The notes: generated from the letters alone by a model not told the origin. Positions 1 through 6,230 are shown, counted from the first letter of the stretch. The stretch is DNA of 6,380 nucleotides from Candidatus Methanophagales archaeon (GCA_030617585.1 JAUWVD010000074.1:1-6380); one strand, 5' to 3'. Translations and numbers: made by a program.

Positions 1-1
1 A

Positions 2-448
2 AGGGATGAGAATCCAATACGAATCGTAGTAGATAGCCGTGCGAGAACGCCAATTGACGCCGAGATACTGAACAAGGGCAGTGGCAAACGTATAATTGCC
101 GTTTCCAAACGGGCGATAGTAGCGGATGTTGATAGATTAAGCGAGAAAGCGGAGATTATTGTCTGTGGCAGGGAAGAAGTGGACTTGAAGAAACTTTTAG
201 ATTTACTTTGGCATCGTGGTGTGAAGAGATTAATGGTGGAGGGCGGTGCAACGCTTAACTGGTCCCTGGTTTCGCAGGGGCTCGTTGATGAGATTTATAT
301 ATATATTGGCAATATAATTATAGGTGGCGAACATGCTCCGACGCTTGTAGATGGTACGGGCTTTGTTACGGATATGGCAAAGCTGGAGCTTTTAAGTGCC
401 GAGAAGATGGACAAAGGTATAGTACTGCAATGGCGTGTTCGTTACTGA
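2..448 (+). CDS. HTP reductase (2,5-diamino-6-ribosylamino-4(3H)-pyrimidinone 5'-phosphate reductase), 5' end missing
   Basis: The window opens inside this gene. The frame is open from base 2 and ends with TGA at 446-448, giving 148 C-terminal residues of a family usually near 220. The GTG at 179 is internal and is not the start, because strong homology lies upstream of it. Visible hallmarks are the PIRIVVDSRARTP segment near the left edge, the VEGGATLNWSL nucleotide-binding motif (about 236-270), LVDEIYIYI, and the GGEHAPTLVDGTGF segment. These match the RibD C-terminal/RIB7 fold of the archaeal MJ0671-type enzyme. By family knowledge it is a cytoplasmic enzyme that reduces the ribosyl side chain to ribityl with NAD(P)H, before deamination, on the route to riboflavin and the F420 deazaflavin. 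A RibD-type fusion with a deaminase cannot be excluded because the N-terminus is absent. The damaged zinc-ribbon gene follows after 17 bases. Confidence 0.88.
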   Translation, partial: RDENPIRIVVDSRARTPIDAEILNKGSGKRIIAVSKRAIVADVDRLSEKAEIIVCGREEVDLKKLLDLLWHRGVKRLMVEGGATLNWSLVSQGLVDEIYIYIGNIIIGGEHAPTLVDGTGFVTDMAKLELLSAEKMDKGIVLQWRVRY

Positions 449-465
449 GGCGGAGACGACAAAAA

Positions 466-730
466 ATGGAACCACCAAAGCTTTGATATAAATGATATAG
501 CTGATTTTGCATACGTTACGAAAAGGAAATTGAAGGACAAAAACGGGGAAATGCGTGGAGAAGTGTTTTTATGGCGGAGAAAAGGCGAGGATGAATTTAA
601 CTACAAGCTTAAGTGCCCCTACTGCGAGGTGGAACAGGAATCGAGCATTATACTCGAGCGAAGGCCGTACCGGGTGTGATGTAGCAACTGTGATAAGAGT
701 ATTATGATAGAGAAGCTATCTAAAAAGTAA
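466..730 (+). pseudogene. Small zinc-ribbon protein gene with a frameshift and an in-frame UGA
   Basis: ATG at 466 follows a GGAG (452-455) by 10 bases and reads MEPPKL, then stops at TGA 484-486. The next frame (467 mod 3) carries protein-like sequence: SFDINDIADFAYVTKRK, then GEVFLWRRKGEDEFNYKLK, then CPYC (614-625). After 16 more residues ending in RPYRV there is TGA at 677-679, then CSNCDKSIMIEKLSKK and TAA at 728-730. The two CxxC pairs, 18 codons apart, form a typical four-cysteine zinc ribbon. Removing one A from the run at 477-479 would join MEPP to SFDI, and changing TGA 677 back to CGA would restore Arg before the second knuckle. The intact product would be 87 residues. I do not recognise a named family. 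Two lesions suggest a decaying gene or sequencing errors, and recoding is discussed in the findings. An intact start inside the second frame (TTG or ATG near 530-553) would still meet the UGA. Confidence 0.6.
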
Positions 731-740
731 GGGCCTCTGT

Positions 741-767
741 CTATATTTGATTTGTCTTCTTTATTTT
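741..767 (+). terminator. T-rich tract after the zinc-ribbon gene
   Basis: Downstream of the TAA at 728-730 the plus strand is strongly T-rich with several short T runs, reaching into the 3' end of the convergent STAND gene. Archaeal RNA polymerase terminates at such tracts without needing a hairpin, and none is seen here. Role inferred from position and composition only. Confidence 0.3.
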
Positions 768-2272
768 AAAGCGTTTAACAACTCTTCTGCCTTCTTCACC
801 TCTGCATCTCTTCTCTGCTCATCAAATAATCGTTTTGCGATTTCTAATTCCTTCTTTGCATCCTCTTTCCTTCCTGTTTCTGAATACAAGATGCCGAGAT
901 TTGCATGTGCTTCTGCGTAATTGGGGTTAATCCTCAGTGCATCTCGATATTCCACCTCCGCATCCTCTTTCCTTCCCATATTACCTAACAAAATCGCAAG
1001 ATTATTATGCACTTCTGCGAAATCGGGGTTAATCCTTAGCGCTTCTCGGTATTCCACCTCCGCATCCTCTTTCCTTCCCATATTACCTAACAAAATCCCA
1101 AGATTATAATGCGCTTCTACCGACTCTGGACTAATCCGTAAGCACTCTTTATAGCTCTTTTCTCCATTTTCGTACTTTTTATCCCTGTAAAAGGCATTTC
1201 CAAGATAAAATAGACTTTCCGCATCCTCTAACCTAATTAAAAGGCTTAATAGACTTTCAAGATGATCTACTGGCTCATAATCATTTACCACCAATTCTAG
1301 TGTGGGATCATAGACATCAATTTTAGGTATGGAAGACCTTGTAACAAGATTATTCGCTCTAAGATGGGTGATTGAATCAATCCAAGAAGACTCATTGATT
1401 TCAGTTTCAAAAATGGAAGTGCAAATAGCTCTTATCAGCTCCTTCTCGTAACTAAAAATGTTAGCGTGTTTTAAAAGTTTGCAAGCCCTCAAAATAGATT
1501 TTTCATAAGCCCCTGAGTTCATGTACCTGTTTCTCATGTCGTCAATGTCAAGGATCACGGACCCAGGCGTTCCAAGAAATTGATCGGGCTTCCATGTTAC
1601 TCCTGCTTCTCTTGCTAATTCTTCGCCCTCGCTTTTATTCAATTCGTATTCATCAAGATTTACAACCGTTGTAAATCTACTCTTAAACTGCTTTGTCTCA
1701 TCATTTAGTAATATAAACTCATCGCCGCTCCTGCACGTTGAAACGACAATCAGGTCCTTTGATTTCGCTTTAATCTTCTTCAAAAATGAATTAAAATCAA
1801 AATTCACATCACTAAATTTGTTTAAATCGTCAAAAAATACTAAATAATTCCGCTTTAATAAAGGAAAACGAACTTGTTCTACTTCTTTGGGCGGCACTTT
1901 AATCACATAAAAATCAGGAAAAACTGCTTTTAGTGCCTGATAGATACTTCTTGTCTTCCCTGATTTTGGCATACCTATAACCAAAACGTTTTCATTGTTC
2001 TTAAGCGAGTTCTTTATCGCCTCGTCACTAGCCCTTCCTTTATATACTTCTGCGTTTACATCTAAAGGCTGTTGAATTGCGAAATCACTTTGTTGCAGTT
2101 CCTTCACTTTGCGGTAGATGAATAGGTCAGAGAAATCCTTTTTAGATTTTACATACGGTAATATCGCAAGGAAAAACGTGAAGATTGCGATTATTACCGT
2201 TATAATACTGAGGAAGGCTGCTAAGTAGTATATGTCCACTCCGCTCAAGAAAGTAGCTGTTTGATTTAGCAT
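761..2272 (-). CDS. Membrane-anchored STAND-type P-loop NTPase with C-terminal TPR repeats
   Basis: This 503-residue protein has four parts. Residues about 14-40 form one strongly hydrophobic helix followed by basic residues (KSKK), which predicts a membrane anchor with the rest in the cytoplasm. Residues about 75-260 are a P-loop NTPase: Walker A GMPKSGKT (100-107), Walker B YLVFFDD (143-149), an STCR sensor strand with Arg181, and a GTPGS motif (234-238) like the GxP motif of STAND ATPases. Residues about 260-345 are mostly helical and probably a winged-helix arm. Residues about 351-486 hold about four 34-residue TPRs, followed by a charged helix. STAND proteins are nucleotide-dependent switches whose C-terminal repeats sense a ligand or partner, and many act in defence or signalling. 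No enzymatic effector domain is visible, so the membrane helix may be the output or only an anchor. The ligand and role are unknown. It lies 50 bases downstream of cooC on the same strand, with no clear ribosome binding site before ATG 2272. Parts of the NTPase region are much more AT-rich than the neighbours (13 G+C in 60 bases at 1801-1860), which hints at acquisition. Confidence 0.8.
   Translation of the reverse strand: MLNQTATFLSGVDIYYLAAFLSIITVIIAIFTFFLAILPYVKSKKDFSDLFIYRKVKELQQSDFAIQQPLDVNAEVYKGRASDEAIKNSLKNNENVLVIGMPKSGKTRSIYQALKAVFPDFYVIKVPPKEVEQVRFPLLKRNYLVFFDDLNKFSDVNFDFNSFLKKIKAKSKDLIVVSTCRSGDEFILLNDETKQFKSRFTTVVNLDEYELNKSEGEELAREAGVTWKPDQFLGTPGSVILDIDDMRNRYMNSGAYEKSILRACKLLKHANIFSYEKELIRAICTSIFETEINESSWIDSITHLRANNLVTRSSIPKIDVYDPTLELVVNDYEPVDHLESLLSLLIRLEDAESLFYLGNAFYRDKKYENGEKSYKECLRISPESVEAHYNLGILLGNMGRKEDAEVEYREALRINPDFAEVHNNLAILLGNMGRKEDAEVEYRDALRINPNYAEAHANLGILYSETGRKEDAKKELEIAKRLFDEQRRDAEVKKAEELLNALK
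923..1126 (-). repeat. Two near-identical tandem 102-bp TPR units
   Basis: Within the STAND/TPR gene, 923-1024 and 1025-1126 are consecutive 34-codon units. Bases 948-995 and 1050-1097 are identical over 48 bases, and the flanking parts of each unit differ at scattered sites. They encode TPRs sharing LLGNMGRKEDAEVEYR. Outer units on both sides are much more diverged, so this is a recent in-frame duplication or gene-conversion event and not an ancient repeat. Confidence 0.9.
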
Positions 2273-2322
2273 TTTCTACTACTTATTTCACTTCAACAGA
2301 TTAAAACCATTTTTCTCCCCTG

Positions 2323-3123
2323 TTATTCACGTGCACTCTCGTTGTTTTTGTCTATAATCTTCTCAAATATCGCCTTCACTGCAACAACCGCTTTAGAATC
2401 ATCCGGCAGCTCTATTATTGGCGTCCCTACTAAATCATATGCCCTTATGTTCTCATCTTCGGGAACTGTACCTATAAGCGTAAGCCCACTAGCCTTAACC
2501 ATATCGAGCAATGCCGTCCTCACCACCTCGTCCTCGGTAACCTTATTCAGCACGAGATATATATGCCGGAAGTGAATATGCAACTTCTCGGCAAGATTCT
2601 TTATGGCTAATGCGGTATCAATACCCCTTTTTGTGGGATCGCTAACCACAAGCATTGTATCTACATCCCTTGTCGTTCTACGGCTTAGATGCTCCAACCC
2701 AGCTTCGCAATCTATTAATATCGTAGTGAAGTGAGCAGACAGCTTATCAATAAAATGCCTTAGCATGTCATTTATCAGGCAATAGCAGCCAATGCCTTCA
2801 GAACGTCCCATGGCTAATAGTGAGAACTGAGGTGTGTTCACTATTATCTCGTCTATCTTATATTCTATCAGCATATCTGTGGGCATGTCTTCGGAGAAAA
2901 ATACCTGTGATGGCGATGCTATCTCTTCCCTTACGTCCCCTATCGTCTTATTTACTTTCACACCTAACGTGCTGGGGAGGCAAGTTGCAGGGTCCGCATC
3001 AATCGCAAGCGCTCTCTCCGCCCCATAATCAGCCAGGAATTTCAGTATTAGCGATGCGATTACCGTTTTACCCGTGCCTCCTTTGCCCGCTACTGCAATG
3101 ATATTCGCTTTATCCCTTTCCAT
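2323..3123 (-). CDS. cooC: CooC-type nickel-insertion ATPase for CO dehydrogenase
   Basis: The 266-residue product is a MinD/SIMIBI-class ATPase. It has the deviant Walker A GKGGTGKT (13-20, with the signature Lys14), a switch region IDADPATCLP (41-50), and Walker B ILIDCEAGLEHLSRR (135-149). A GCYC motif (112-115) gives the CxC pair that binds the metal at the CooC dimer interface. Family knowledge: CooC dimers couple ATP hydrolysis to loading nickel into the C-cluster of Ni-CO dehydrogenase, in the cytoplasm. Length and motifs are normal for the family and no key residue is missing. No CO dehydrogenase gene is in the window, so the partner must lie elsewhere. The start is the ATG at 3121-3123, eight codons before the first Walker strand, with no strong ribosome binding site upstream. 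The related ATPases MinD and ParA are less likely because of the CxC motif and the GLEHLSR segment. Confidence 0.87.
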   Translation of the reverse strand: MERDKANIIAVAGKGGTGKTVIASLILKFLADYGAERALAIDADPATCLPSTLGVKVNKTIGDVREEIASPSQVFFSEDMPTDMLIEYKIDEIIVNTPQFSLLAMGRSEGIGCYCLINDMLRHFIDKLSAHFTTILIDCEAGLEHLSRRTTRDVDTMLVVSDPTKRGIDTALAIKNLAEKLHIHFRHIYLVLNKVTEDEVVRTALLDMVKASGLTLIGTVPEDENIRAYDLVGTPIIELPDDSKAVVAVKAIFEKIIDKNNESARE

Positions 3124-3133
3124 TCTACATAAA

Positions 3134-3143
3134 GTATTTATAC
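3134..3143 (-). promoter_or_regulatory. TATA-like sequence upstream of cooC
   Basis: The minus strand reads GTATAAATAC here, a good archaeal TATA match. Its centre is only about 15 bases from the cooC ATG, so initiation 25-27 bases downstream would fall inside the gene and no alternative in-frame start follows. It may therefore be fortuitous, and the real promoter may sit further up in the AT-rich spacer. Confidence 0.25.
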
Positions 3144-3205
3144 TGTTTCTTTGGTAAAGGTTTTTTCTAAAAAGAAATCATCATTAAATCAAATTCAAAA
3201 AAGAT

Positions 3206-3215
3206 GAATAAATAG
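3206..3215 (+). promoter_or_regulatory. Possible TATA box for the nfo-nth-dinB operon
   Basis: The sequence GAATAAATAG is centred about 27 bases before the nfo ATG (3237). This is the spacing expected if transcription starts at or next to the start codon. No purine-rich ribosome binding site precedes the ATG, which fits a leaderless mRNA. The call rests on spacing in an AT-rich background. Confidence 0.4.
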
Positions 3216-3236
3216 ATACAAAAGTAGTAATGAAAA

Positions 3237-4085
3237 ATGGTTCAAGTTGGCGTTCATGTCTCAATTGCAGGGTCAATAGATAAGGCAGTAGACAGAGCAG
3301 TAGAGAAGAGTTGTGATACGTTTCAGATCTTCTCGTGCAACCCCCGGGGGTGGAAGGTCCGGGAACTTACAGAGATAGAGATAACGCGATTCATTGAGAA
3401 GGTTGCCCATTCCGGTATATACCCGCCTGTGGACCATATGCCATACCTACCAAATCTCGCCGCACCGGTCGATGAAGTTTATAACAAGTCAGTTGCCGCG
3501 CTCATCGTGGAATTGAGACGGTGTGACGCTTTACATATCCCTTACCTCGTCACTCACCTGGGGAGTCATCGCGGATATGGAAAAGCCGAGGGTTTTCGGA
3601 GGATCGGAGATGCGGTTAACGAGGCATTCCGCGAAGTAGATAATGCAGTGATGCTACTTCTGGAGAATACCGCAGGGACAAAGAACAGTATGGGCGGAAC
3701 CTTTGAGGATATACGACATATCATGGCTCATATAGAGCATAAGGAACGGCTAGGAATCTGCTTTGACACCTGCCACGCCTTCGTTGCCGGTTACGAATTA
3801 CGTACGGGAAAAAGTTTGAACGCGACATTGCTGCATTTTGATGAGGTCATAGGCCTTGAACATCTGAAACTCATTCATTTAAATGATGCCAAGGCAGGTC
3901 TGAACTCGCGATTGGACAGACATGAGCATATTGGACTTGGATATATTGGAGAAGATGGTTTTCGTGTTATTATTAACGAGGAGCGGATTAAGGATCTGCC
4001 GATGATCCTCGAAACACCTGTTGATGACCGAAGAGATGATATAAGAAATATCCGGAAGGTGAGAGAACTTGCAGATGGATATTGA
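3237..4085 (+). CDS. nfo: Endonuclease IV (AP endonuclease, Nfo family)
   Basis: The 282-residue protein has the full endonuclease IV TIM-barrel set. It opens with VGVHVSIAGSIDKAV and contains QIFSCNPRGW (30-39). All nine expected zinc ligands are present, by comparison with the E. coli enzyme: His67, His107, Glu143, Asp177, His180, His214, Asp227, His229 and Glu259. They lie in motifs such as THLGSH, LLLENTAG, CFDTCHAF, HLNDAK and DRHEHIG. The family cleaves DNA 5' to abasic sites and trims blocked 3' ends during base-excision repair. The ATG at 3237 starts directly before the first barrel strand, so nothing is missing. It is the first gene of a three-gene repair cluster, and its 3' end overlaps the nth start by 11 bases, suggesting translational coupling. 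Confidence 0.95.
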   Translation: MVQVGVHVSIAGSIDKAVDRAVEKSCDTFQIFSCNPRGWKVRELTEIEITRFIEKVAHSGIYPPVDHMPYLPNLAAPVDEVYNKSVAALIVELRRCDALHIPYLVTHLGSHRGYGKAEGFRRIGDAVNEAFREVDNAVMLLLENTAGTKNSMGGTFEDIRHIMAHIEHKERLGICFDTCHAFVAGYELRTGKSLNATLLHFDEVIGLEHLKLIHLNDAKAGLNSRLDRHEHIGLGYIGEDGFRVIINEERIKDLPMILETPVDDRRDDIRNIRKVRELADGY

Positions 4086-4716
4086 AAAGGTCTTGCAGAT
4101 ACTCAAGGAACGGTATCAAGACCAAATATCGGCGTTGAGAGCTATTTCAAATACAAGAGACCCGTATTTGACCCTTATTTCATGCCTTTTGAGTCTGAGA
4201 ACCAAGGATGAAGTGACTGCCAGGGCGTCAAAGCGGCTGTTTGCATTGGCAAAAACACCTGCTGATATGTTACAGCACAAAAAAGAAGATATAGAACGAG
4301 CGATTTACCCCGTTGGGTTTTACCGACGAAAAGCAGAGCAAATCCTTGGTATTAGTTATACTCTTGTGGCAAACTATGATTCAAAAGTTCCTGCTGAGCT
4401 GGAAGAGCTCTTGAAACTTAAGGGCGTTGGCAGAAAAACTGCGAATATCGTTATCACGATGGCGTATAATAAGCCAGGAATCGCAGTTGATACTCACGTA
4501 CACCGTATATCAAACCGTCTGGGACTCGTAGCGACTAAAGATCCATATCAGACGGAATTTGCATTACAAAAAGCACTCGCAAAGCAGCACTGGAAGGTAC
4601 TTAATGAGCTTCTTGTCTTGCATGGTCAAACGATATGCACGCCGATAAGTCCTAAGTGTAGCATCTGCCCTATTACTGAGTACTGCGAACAAATTGGTGT
4701 AACGCGTTTTAGATAA
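4075..4716 (+). CDS. nth: Endonuclease III (DNA glycosylase/AP lyase)
   Basis: The 213-residue protein (from ATG 4075) has the helix-hairpin-helix LKGVGRKTANIV with catalytic Lys121, and the VDTHVHR segment with catalytic Asp139. A C-terminal [4Fe-4S] cluster motif has Cys188, Cys195, Cys198 and Cys204 in the standard C-x6-C-x2-C-x5-C spacing. Length is close to the E. coli enzyme. By family knowledge it removes oxidised pyrimidines and cleaves the abasic strand by beta-elimination, handing a product to endonuclease IV, which is encoded just upstream. Two starts are possible: ATG 4075, or TTG 4069, which sits 6 bases after a GGTGA at 4058-4062. I prefer the ATG. The residue matching E. coli Gln41, which fills the gap left by the flipped base, is Leu41 in the LLSLRTKDE segment. 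MutY is unlikely given the length and the Lys/Asp pair. Confidence 0.94.
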   Translation: MDIEKVLQILKERYQDQISALRAISNTRDPYLTLISCLLSLRTKDEVTARASKRLFALAKTPADMLQHKKEDIERAIYPVGFYRRKAEQILGISYTLVANYDSKVPAELEELLKLKGVGRKTANIVITMAYNKPGIAVDTHVHRISNRLGLVATKDPYQTEFALQKALAKQHWKVLNELLVLHGQTICTPISPKCSICPITEYCEQIGVTRFR

Positions 4717-4726
4717 GGTAATAACA

Positions 4727-4734
4727 GAGGTGAT
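4727..4734 (+). promoter_or_regulatory. Ribosome binding site that fixes the dinB start
   Basis: GAGGTGAT is complementary to the archaeal 16S 3' end. It ends 7 bases before the GTG at 4742 and itself contains the upstream GTG at 4730. This strongly favours 4742 as the true start, since 4730 would place the start codon inside the Shine-Dalgarno sequence. Confidence 0.7.
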
Positions 4735-4741
4735 AAAACGG

Positions 4742-5821
4742 GTGAGAGTAATACTTCATGTAGACATGGACAGTTTCTTTTCGTCTGTTGAAGAGCGAGA
4801 GAAGCCGAAACTGAAAGGGTTACCCGTGATAGTAGGCGGGAAAATTACGCCTGAATGGGAAAAAGGAGACAGTAAGATAAGAGGCGTTGTGAGCACATGC
4901 TCTTATGAGGCACGGAAATATGGCGTTCATTCTGCAATGGCACTTTCAAAGGCATATAAGCTTTGCCCTGATGCTAAGTTTCTACCAGTAAATATGCCGC
5001 TGTACAAACATGTCTCCGGCGAAATAATGAATATTCTGAGGAAATACGCCGATAAAATGGAACAAGTAAGCATTGACGAGGCGTTTCTTGATGTCAGTAC
5101 AAAAGTAGAGGATTGGAACGATGCGCGAGAACATGCGAAGCGGATAAAGAAAGCGATACAGGTGGAAGAAGGATTGACGTGTTCTATTGGCATCGCTCCA
5201 AATAAAACAATAGCGAAGATAGCATCGGATTTCGTGAAGCCTGATGGTCTAACGGTGGTAGAAGAAGCAAAAGCTTTCTTAGCACCATTAGATGTGAAAA
5301 ATATCCCGGGCGTGGGTCCAAAGACGGATAAAATCTTACGTATGATGGGTATCGACCAAATAGGTCAGCTTGCAAGCGGTGACGTGCAAAAACTCGTGGC
5401 TGCTATTGGTCAGTCAGGCAAAAGACTACATCTGGTTGCAAACGGGATAGACAAAAGCGAAGTGGAAGAAAAATGGGTGAGAAAGTCGTTGAGTCGAGAG
5501 CGAACGTTCATTAATGACACGAGAGACGCTTCTGTATTAACTAAGTGTGTGGATGCGTTGGCGGAAGAGGTCTATAATGCGATGACGGACGCCGGATTTG
5601 TTTTCAAAACGATCTCGATAAAGGTTAAGTTTGAAGATTTCGCTATAGCTACGCGTGCTAAGACGCTCAAGATATACCATTGTGATTTGAGCACACTCAA
5701 GAGAACAGCAAATGTACTAATGACTGAATTGAACAATGCAAAACCGAAGAAAAAAAGATTGATCGGCGTTCGAATCTCAAATTTGGGTGCTGTTGATGAG
5801 AAGCAAATGCAGTTTATATAA
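4742..5821 (+). CDS. dinB: DNA polymerase IV, Y-family translesion polymerase (Dpo4/DinB)
   Basis: From GTG 4742 the product has 359 residues. The frame is open to GTG 4730, which would add four residues (MIKR). The palm metal ligands are Asp8 in HVDMDSFF and Asp112/Glu113 in VSIDEAFLDVS. Phe13 is the expected steric-gate residue against ribonucleotides, and YEARKYG (55-61) is the nucleotide-binding finger motif. Then come GIAPNKTIAKIASDFVKPDG, the thumb helix-hairpin-helix NIPGVGPKTDKIL, a linker, and a little-finger domain. The family copies past damaged bases with low fidelity and no proofreading. About ten extra residues (KITPEWEKGDSK) separate the IVGG strand from the conserved VVSTCSYEAR. 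The protein ends in QMQFI, which only loosely resembles a sliding-clamp binding motif. It follows nth after 25 bases and is the last gene of the repair cluster. Confidence 0.94.
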   Translation: MRVILHVDMDSFFSSVEEREKPKLKGLPVIVGGKITPEWEKGDSKIRGVVSTCSYEARKYGVHSAMALSKAYKLCPDAKFLPVNMPLYKHVSGEIMNILRKYADKMEQVSIDEAFLDVSTKVEDWNDAREHAKRIKKAIQVEEGLTCSIGIAPNKTIAKIASDFVKPDGLTVVEEAKAFLAPLDVKNIPGVGPKTDKILRMMGIDQIGQLASGDVQKLVAAIGQSGKRLHLVANGIDKSEVEEKWVRKSLSRERTFINDTRDASVLTKCVDALAEEVYNAMTDAGFVFKTISIKVKFEDFAIATRAKTLKIYHCDLSTLKRTANVLMTELNNAKPKKKRLIGVRISNLGAVDEKQMQFI

Positions 5822-5825
5822 TTAT

Positions 5826-5865
5826 AAATAAAAAATAAAAGAGAGAAAACTATGGAAATCCATAG
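5826..5865 (-). terminator. Hairpin plus T-rich tract between convergent dinB and TRAM genes
   Basis: A perfect 7-base inverted repeat with a 2-base gap, CTATGGA-AA-TCCATAG, lies at 5850-5865. Read on the minus strand it is followed by several T runs (complement of 5826-5849), the layout of a terminator for the TRAM gene ending at 5904. The plus strand lacks a comparable T tract after the stem, so the benefit for dinB is less clear. Confidence 0.55.
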
Positions 5866-5903
5866 CTTTGAGATCTAGTATATCCTAGAAGCATAAGGGA
5901 CTT

Positions 5904-6116
5904 TCACTCCGTAACTACTTCTCCAAATCCAACTCTCCTCGATACTTTCGATATCCTTATTTTTACATTATCGCCTTTCTTCGTGTTTGGCACAAAGACC
6001 ACAAAACCTTCTACACGCGCTATTCCATCCCCTTCTCTTCCTACATCCTCTATCGATACGTCGTAGCTATCTCCAACGTTTAAGGGGCTACTTATATCCC
6101 TTCTTTCTCCACTCAT
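5904..6116 (-). CDS. TRAM-domain small RNA-binding protein
   Basis: The 70-residue protein is almost entirely one TRAM beta-barrel, with a nine-residue charged N-terminus. It contains NVGDSYDVSIEDVG, REGDGIARVEGFVVFVPNT (27-45), KKGDNVKIRISKVSRR and GFGEVV. Free-standing TRAM proteins of this size are widespread in euryarchaea, where some have been shown to act as RNA chaperones that respond to cold. Here it lacks the MiaB or TrmA catalytic partners that carry TRAM domains elsewhere, so RNA binding is the expected whole function. The start ATG (6114-6116) has a GGAGGA 10 bases upstream. The gene lies after rps7 on the same strand, separated by a 135-base spacer that has its own TATA-like box, and converges on dinB. 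Confidence 0.92.
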   Translation of the reverse strand: MSGERRDISSPLNVGDSYDVSIEDVGREGDGIARVEGFVVFVPNTKKGDNVKIRISKVSRRVGFGEVVTE

Positions 6117-6126
6117 AACTTACAAA

Positions 6127-6132
6127 TCCTCC
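6127..6132 (-). promoter_or_regulatory. Ribosome binding site of the TRAM gene
   Basis: GGAGGA on the minus strand, 10 bases before ATG 6116. It is a near-consensus Shine-Dalgarno and supports that start. Confidence 0.65.
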
Positions 6133-6139
6133 GTTTTTT

Positions 6140-6199
6140 TTATTTCCTATTTCGTGATGCCGCAAAAAATCGCTTTCTATAATAGAAAAGTCGCTTCAT
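6140..6199 (-). CDS. Possible 19-codon basic leader ORF before the TRAM gene
   Basis: An ATG at 6197-6199 is preceded by AGGTGAT (6206-6212) with an ideal 6-base spacer. It opens MKRLFYYRKRFFAASRNRK and stops at TAA (6140-6142), 23 bases before the TRAM ATG. Eight of the 19 residues are Arg or Lys. The strong ribosome binding site is the main evidence; the peptide matches nothing I recognise. It could be a translated small protein, a leader that tunes TRAM expression, or chance. Confidence 0.35.
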   Translation of the reverse strand: MKRLFYYRKRFFAASRNRK

Positions 6200-6205
6200 T
6201 GCCAC

Positions 6206-6212
6206 ATCACCT
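6206..6212 (-). promoter_or_regulatory. Strong ribosome binding site in the TRAM leader
   Basis: AGGTGAT on the minus strand, 6 bases before the ATG of the 19-codon ORF and about 90 bases before the TRAM start. It is too far from TRAM to serve it directly. Confidence 0.45.
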
Positions 6213-6230
6213 GAATATCTATATTCCTTT

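Noticed and set aside
446..469. HTP reductase and zinc ribbon as one protein read through UGA 446
   Set aside because: They share a frame, but the reductase ends at its usual C-terminus and a ribosome binding site plus ATG lie between them, so the shared frame is probably chance.
677..679. UGA 677 as a selenocysteine codon
   Set aside because: The four zinc-ribbon cysteines are already present without it, no SECIS-like hairpin is evident in the short 3' region, and selenocysteine is rare in archaea. A CGA to TGA change is simpler.
921..1109. Plus-strand open frame with an internal repeat, opposite the TPR region
   Set aside because: It is the antisense reading of the duplicated TPR units. 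Its repeat is inherited from them and the opposite strand encodes a clear protein.
923..1126. Direct repeats that could suggest a CRISPR array
   Set aside because: There are only two units, in direct tandem with no spacers, and both translate in frame to TPRs.
2342..3101. Plus-strand open frames opposite cooC
   Set aside because: The minus strand encodes CooC with all family motifs; the plus readings are low-complexity Ser/Leu-rich shadows.
3879..5375. Minus-strand open frames opposite nfo, nth and dinB
   Set aside because: They overlap well-supported repair genes and show no domain-like sequence or ribosome binding sites.
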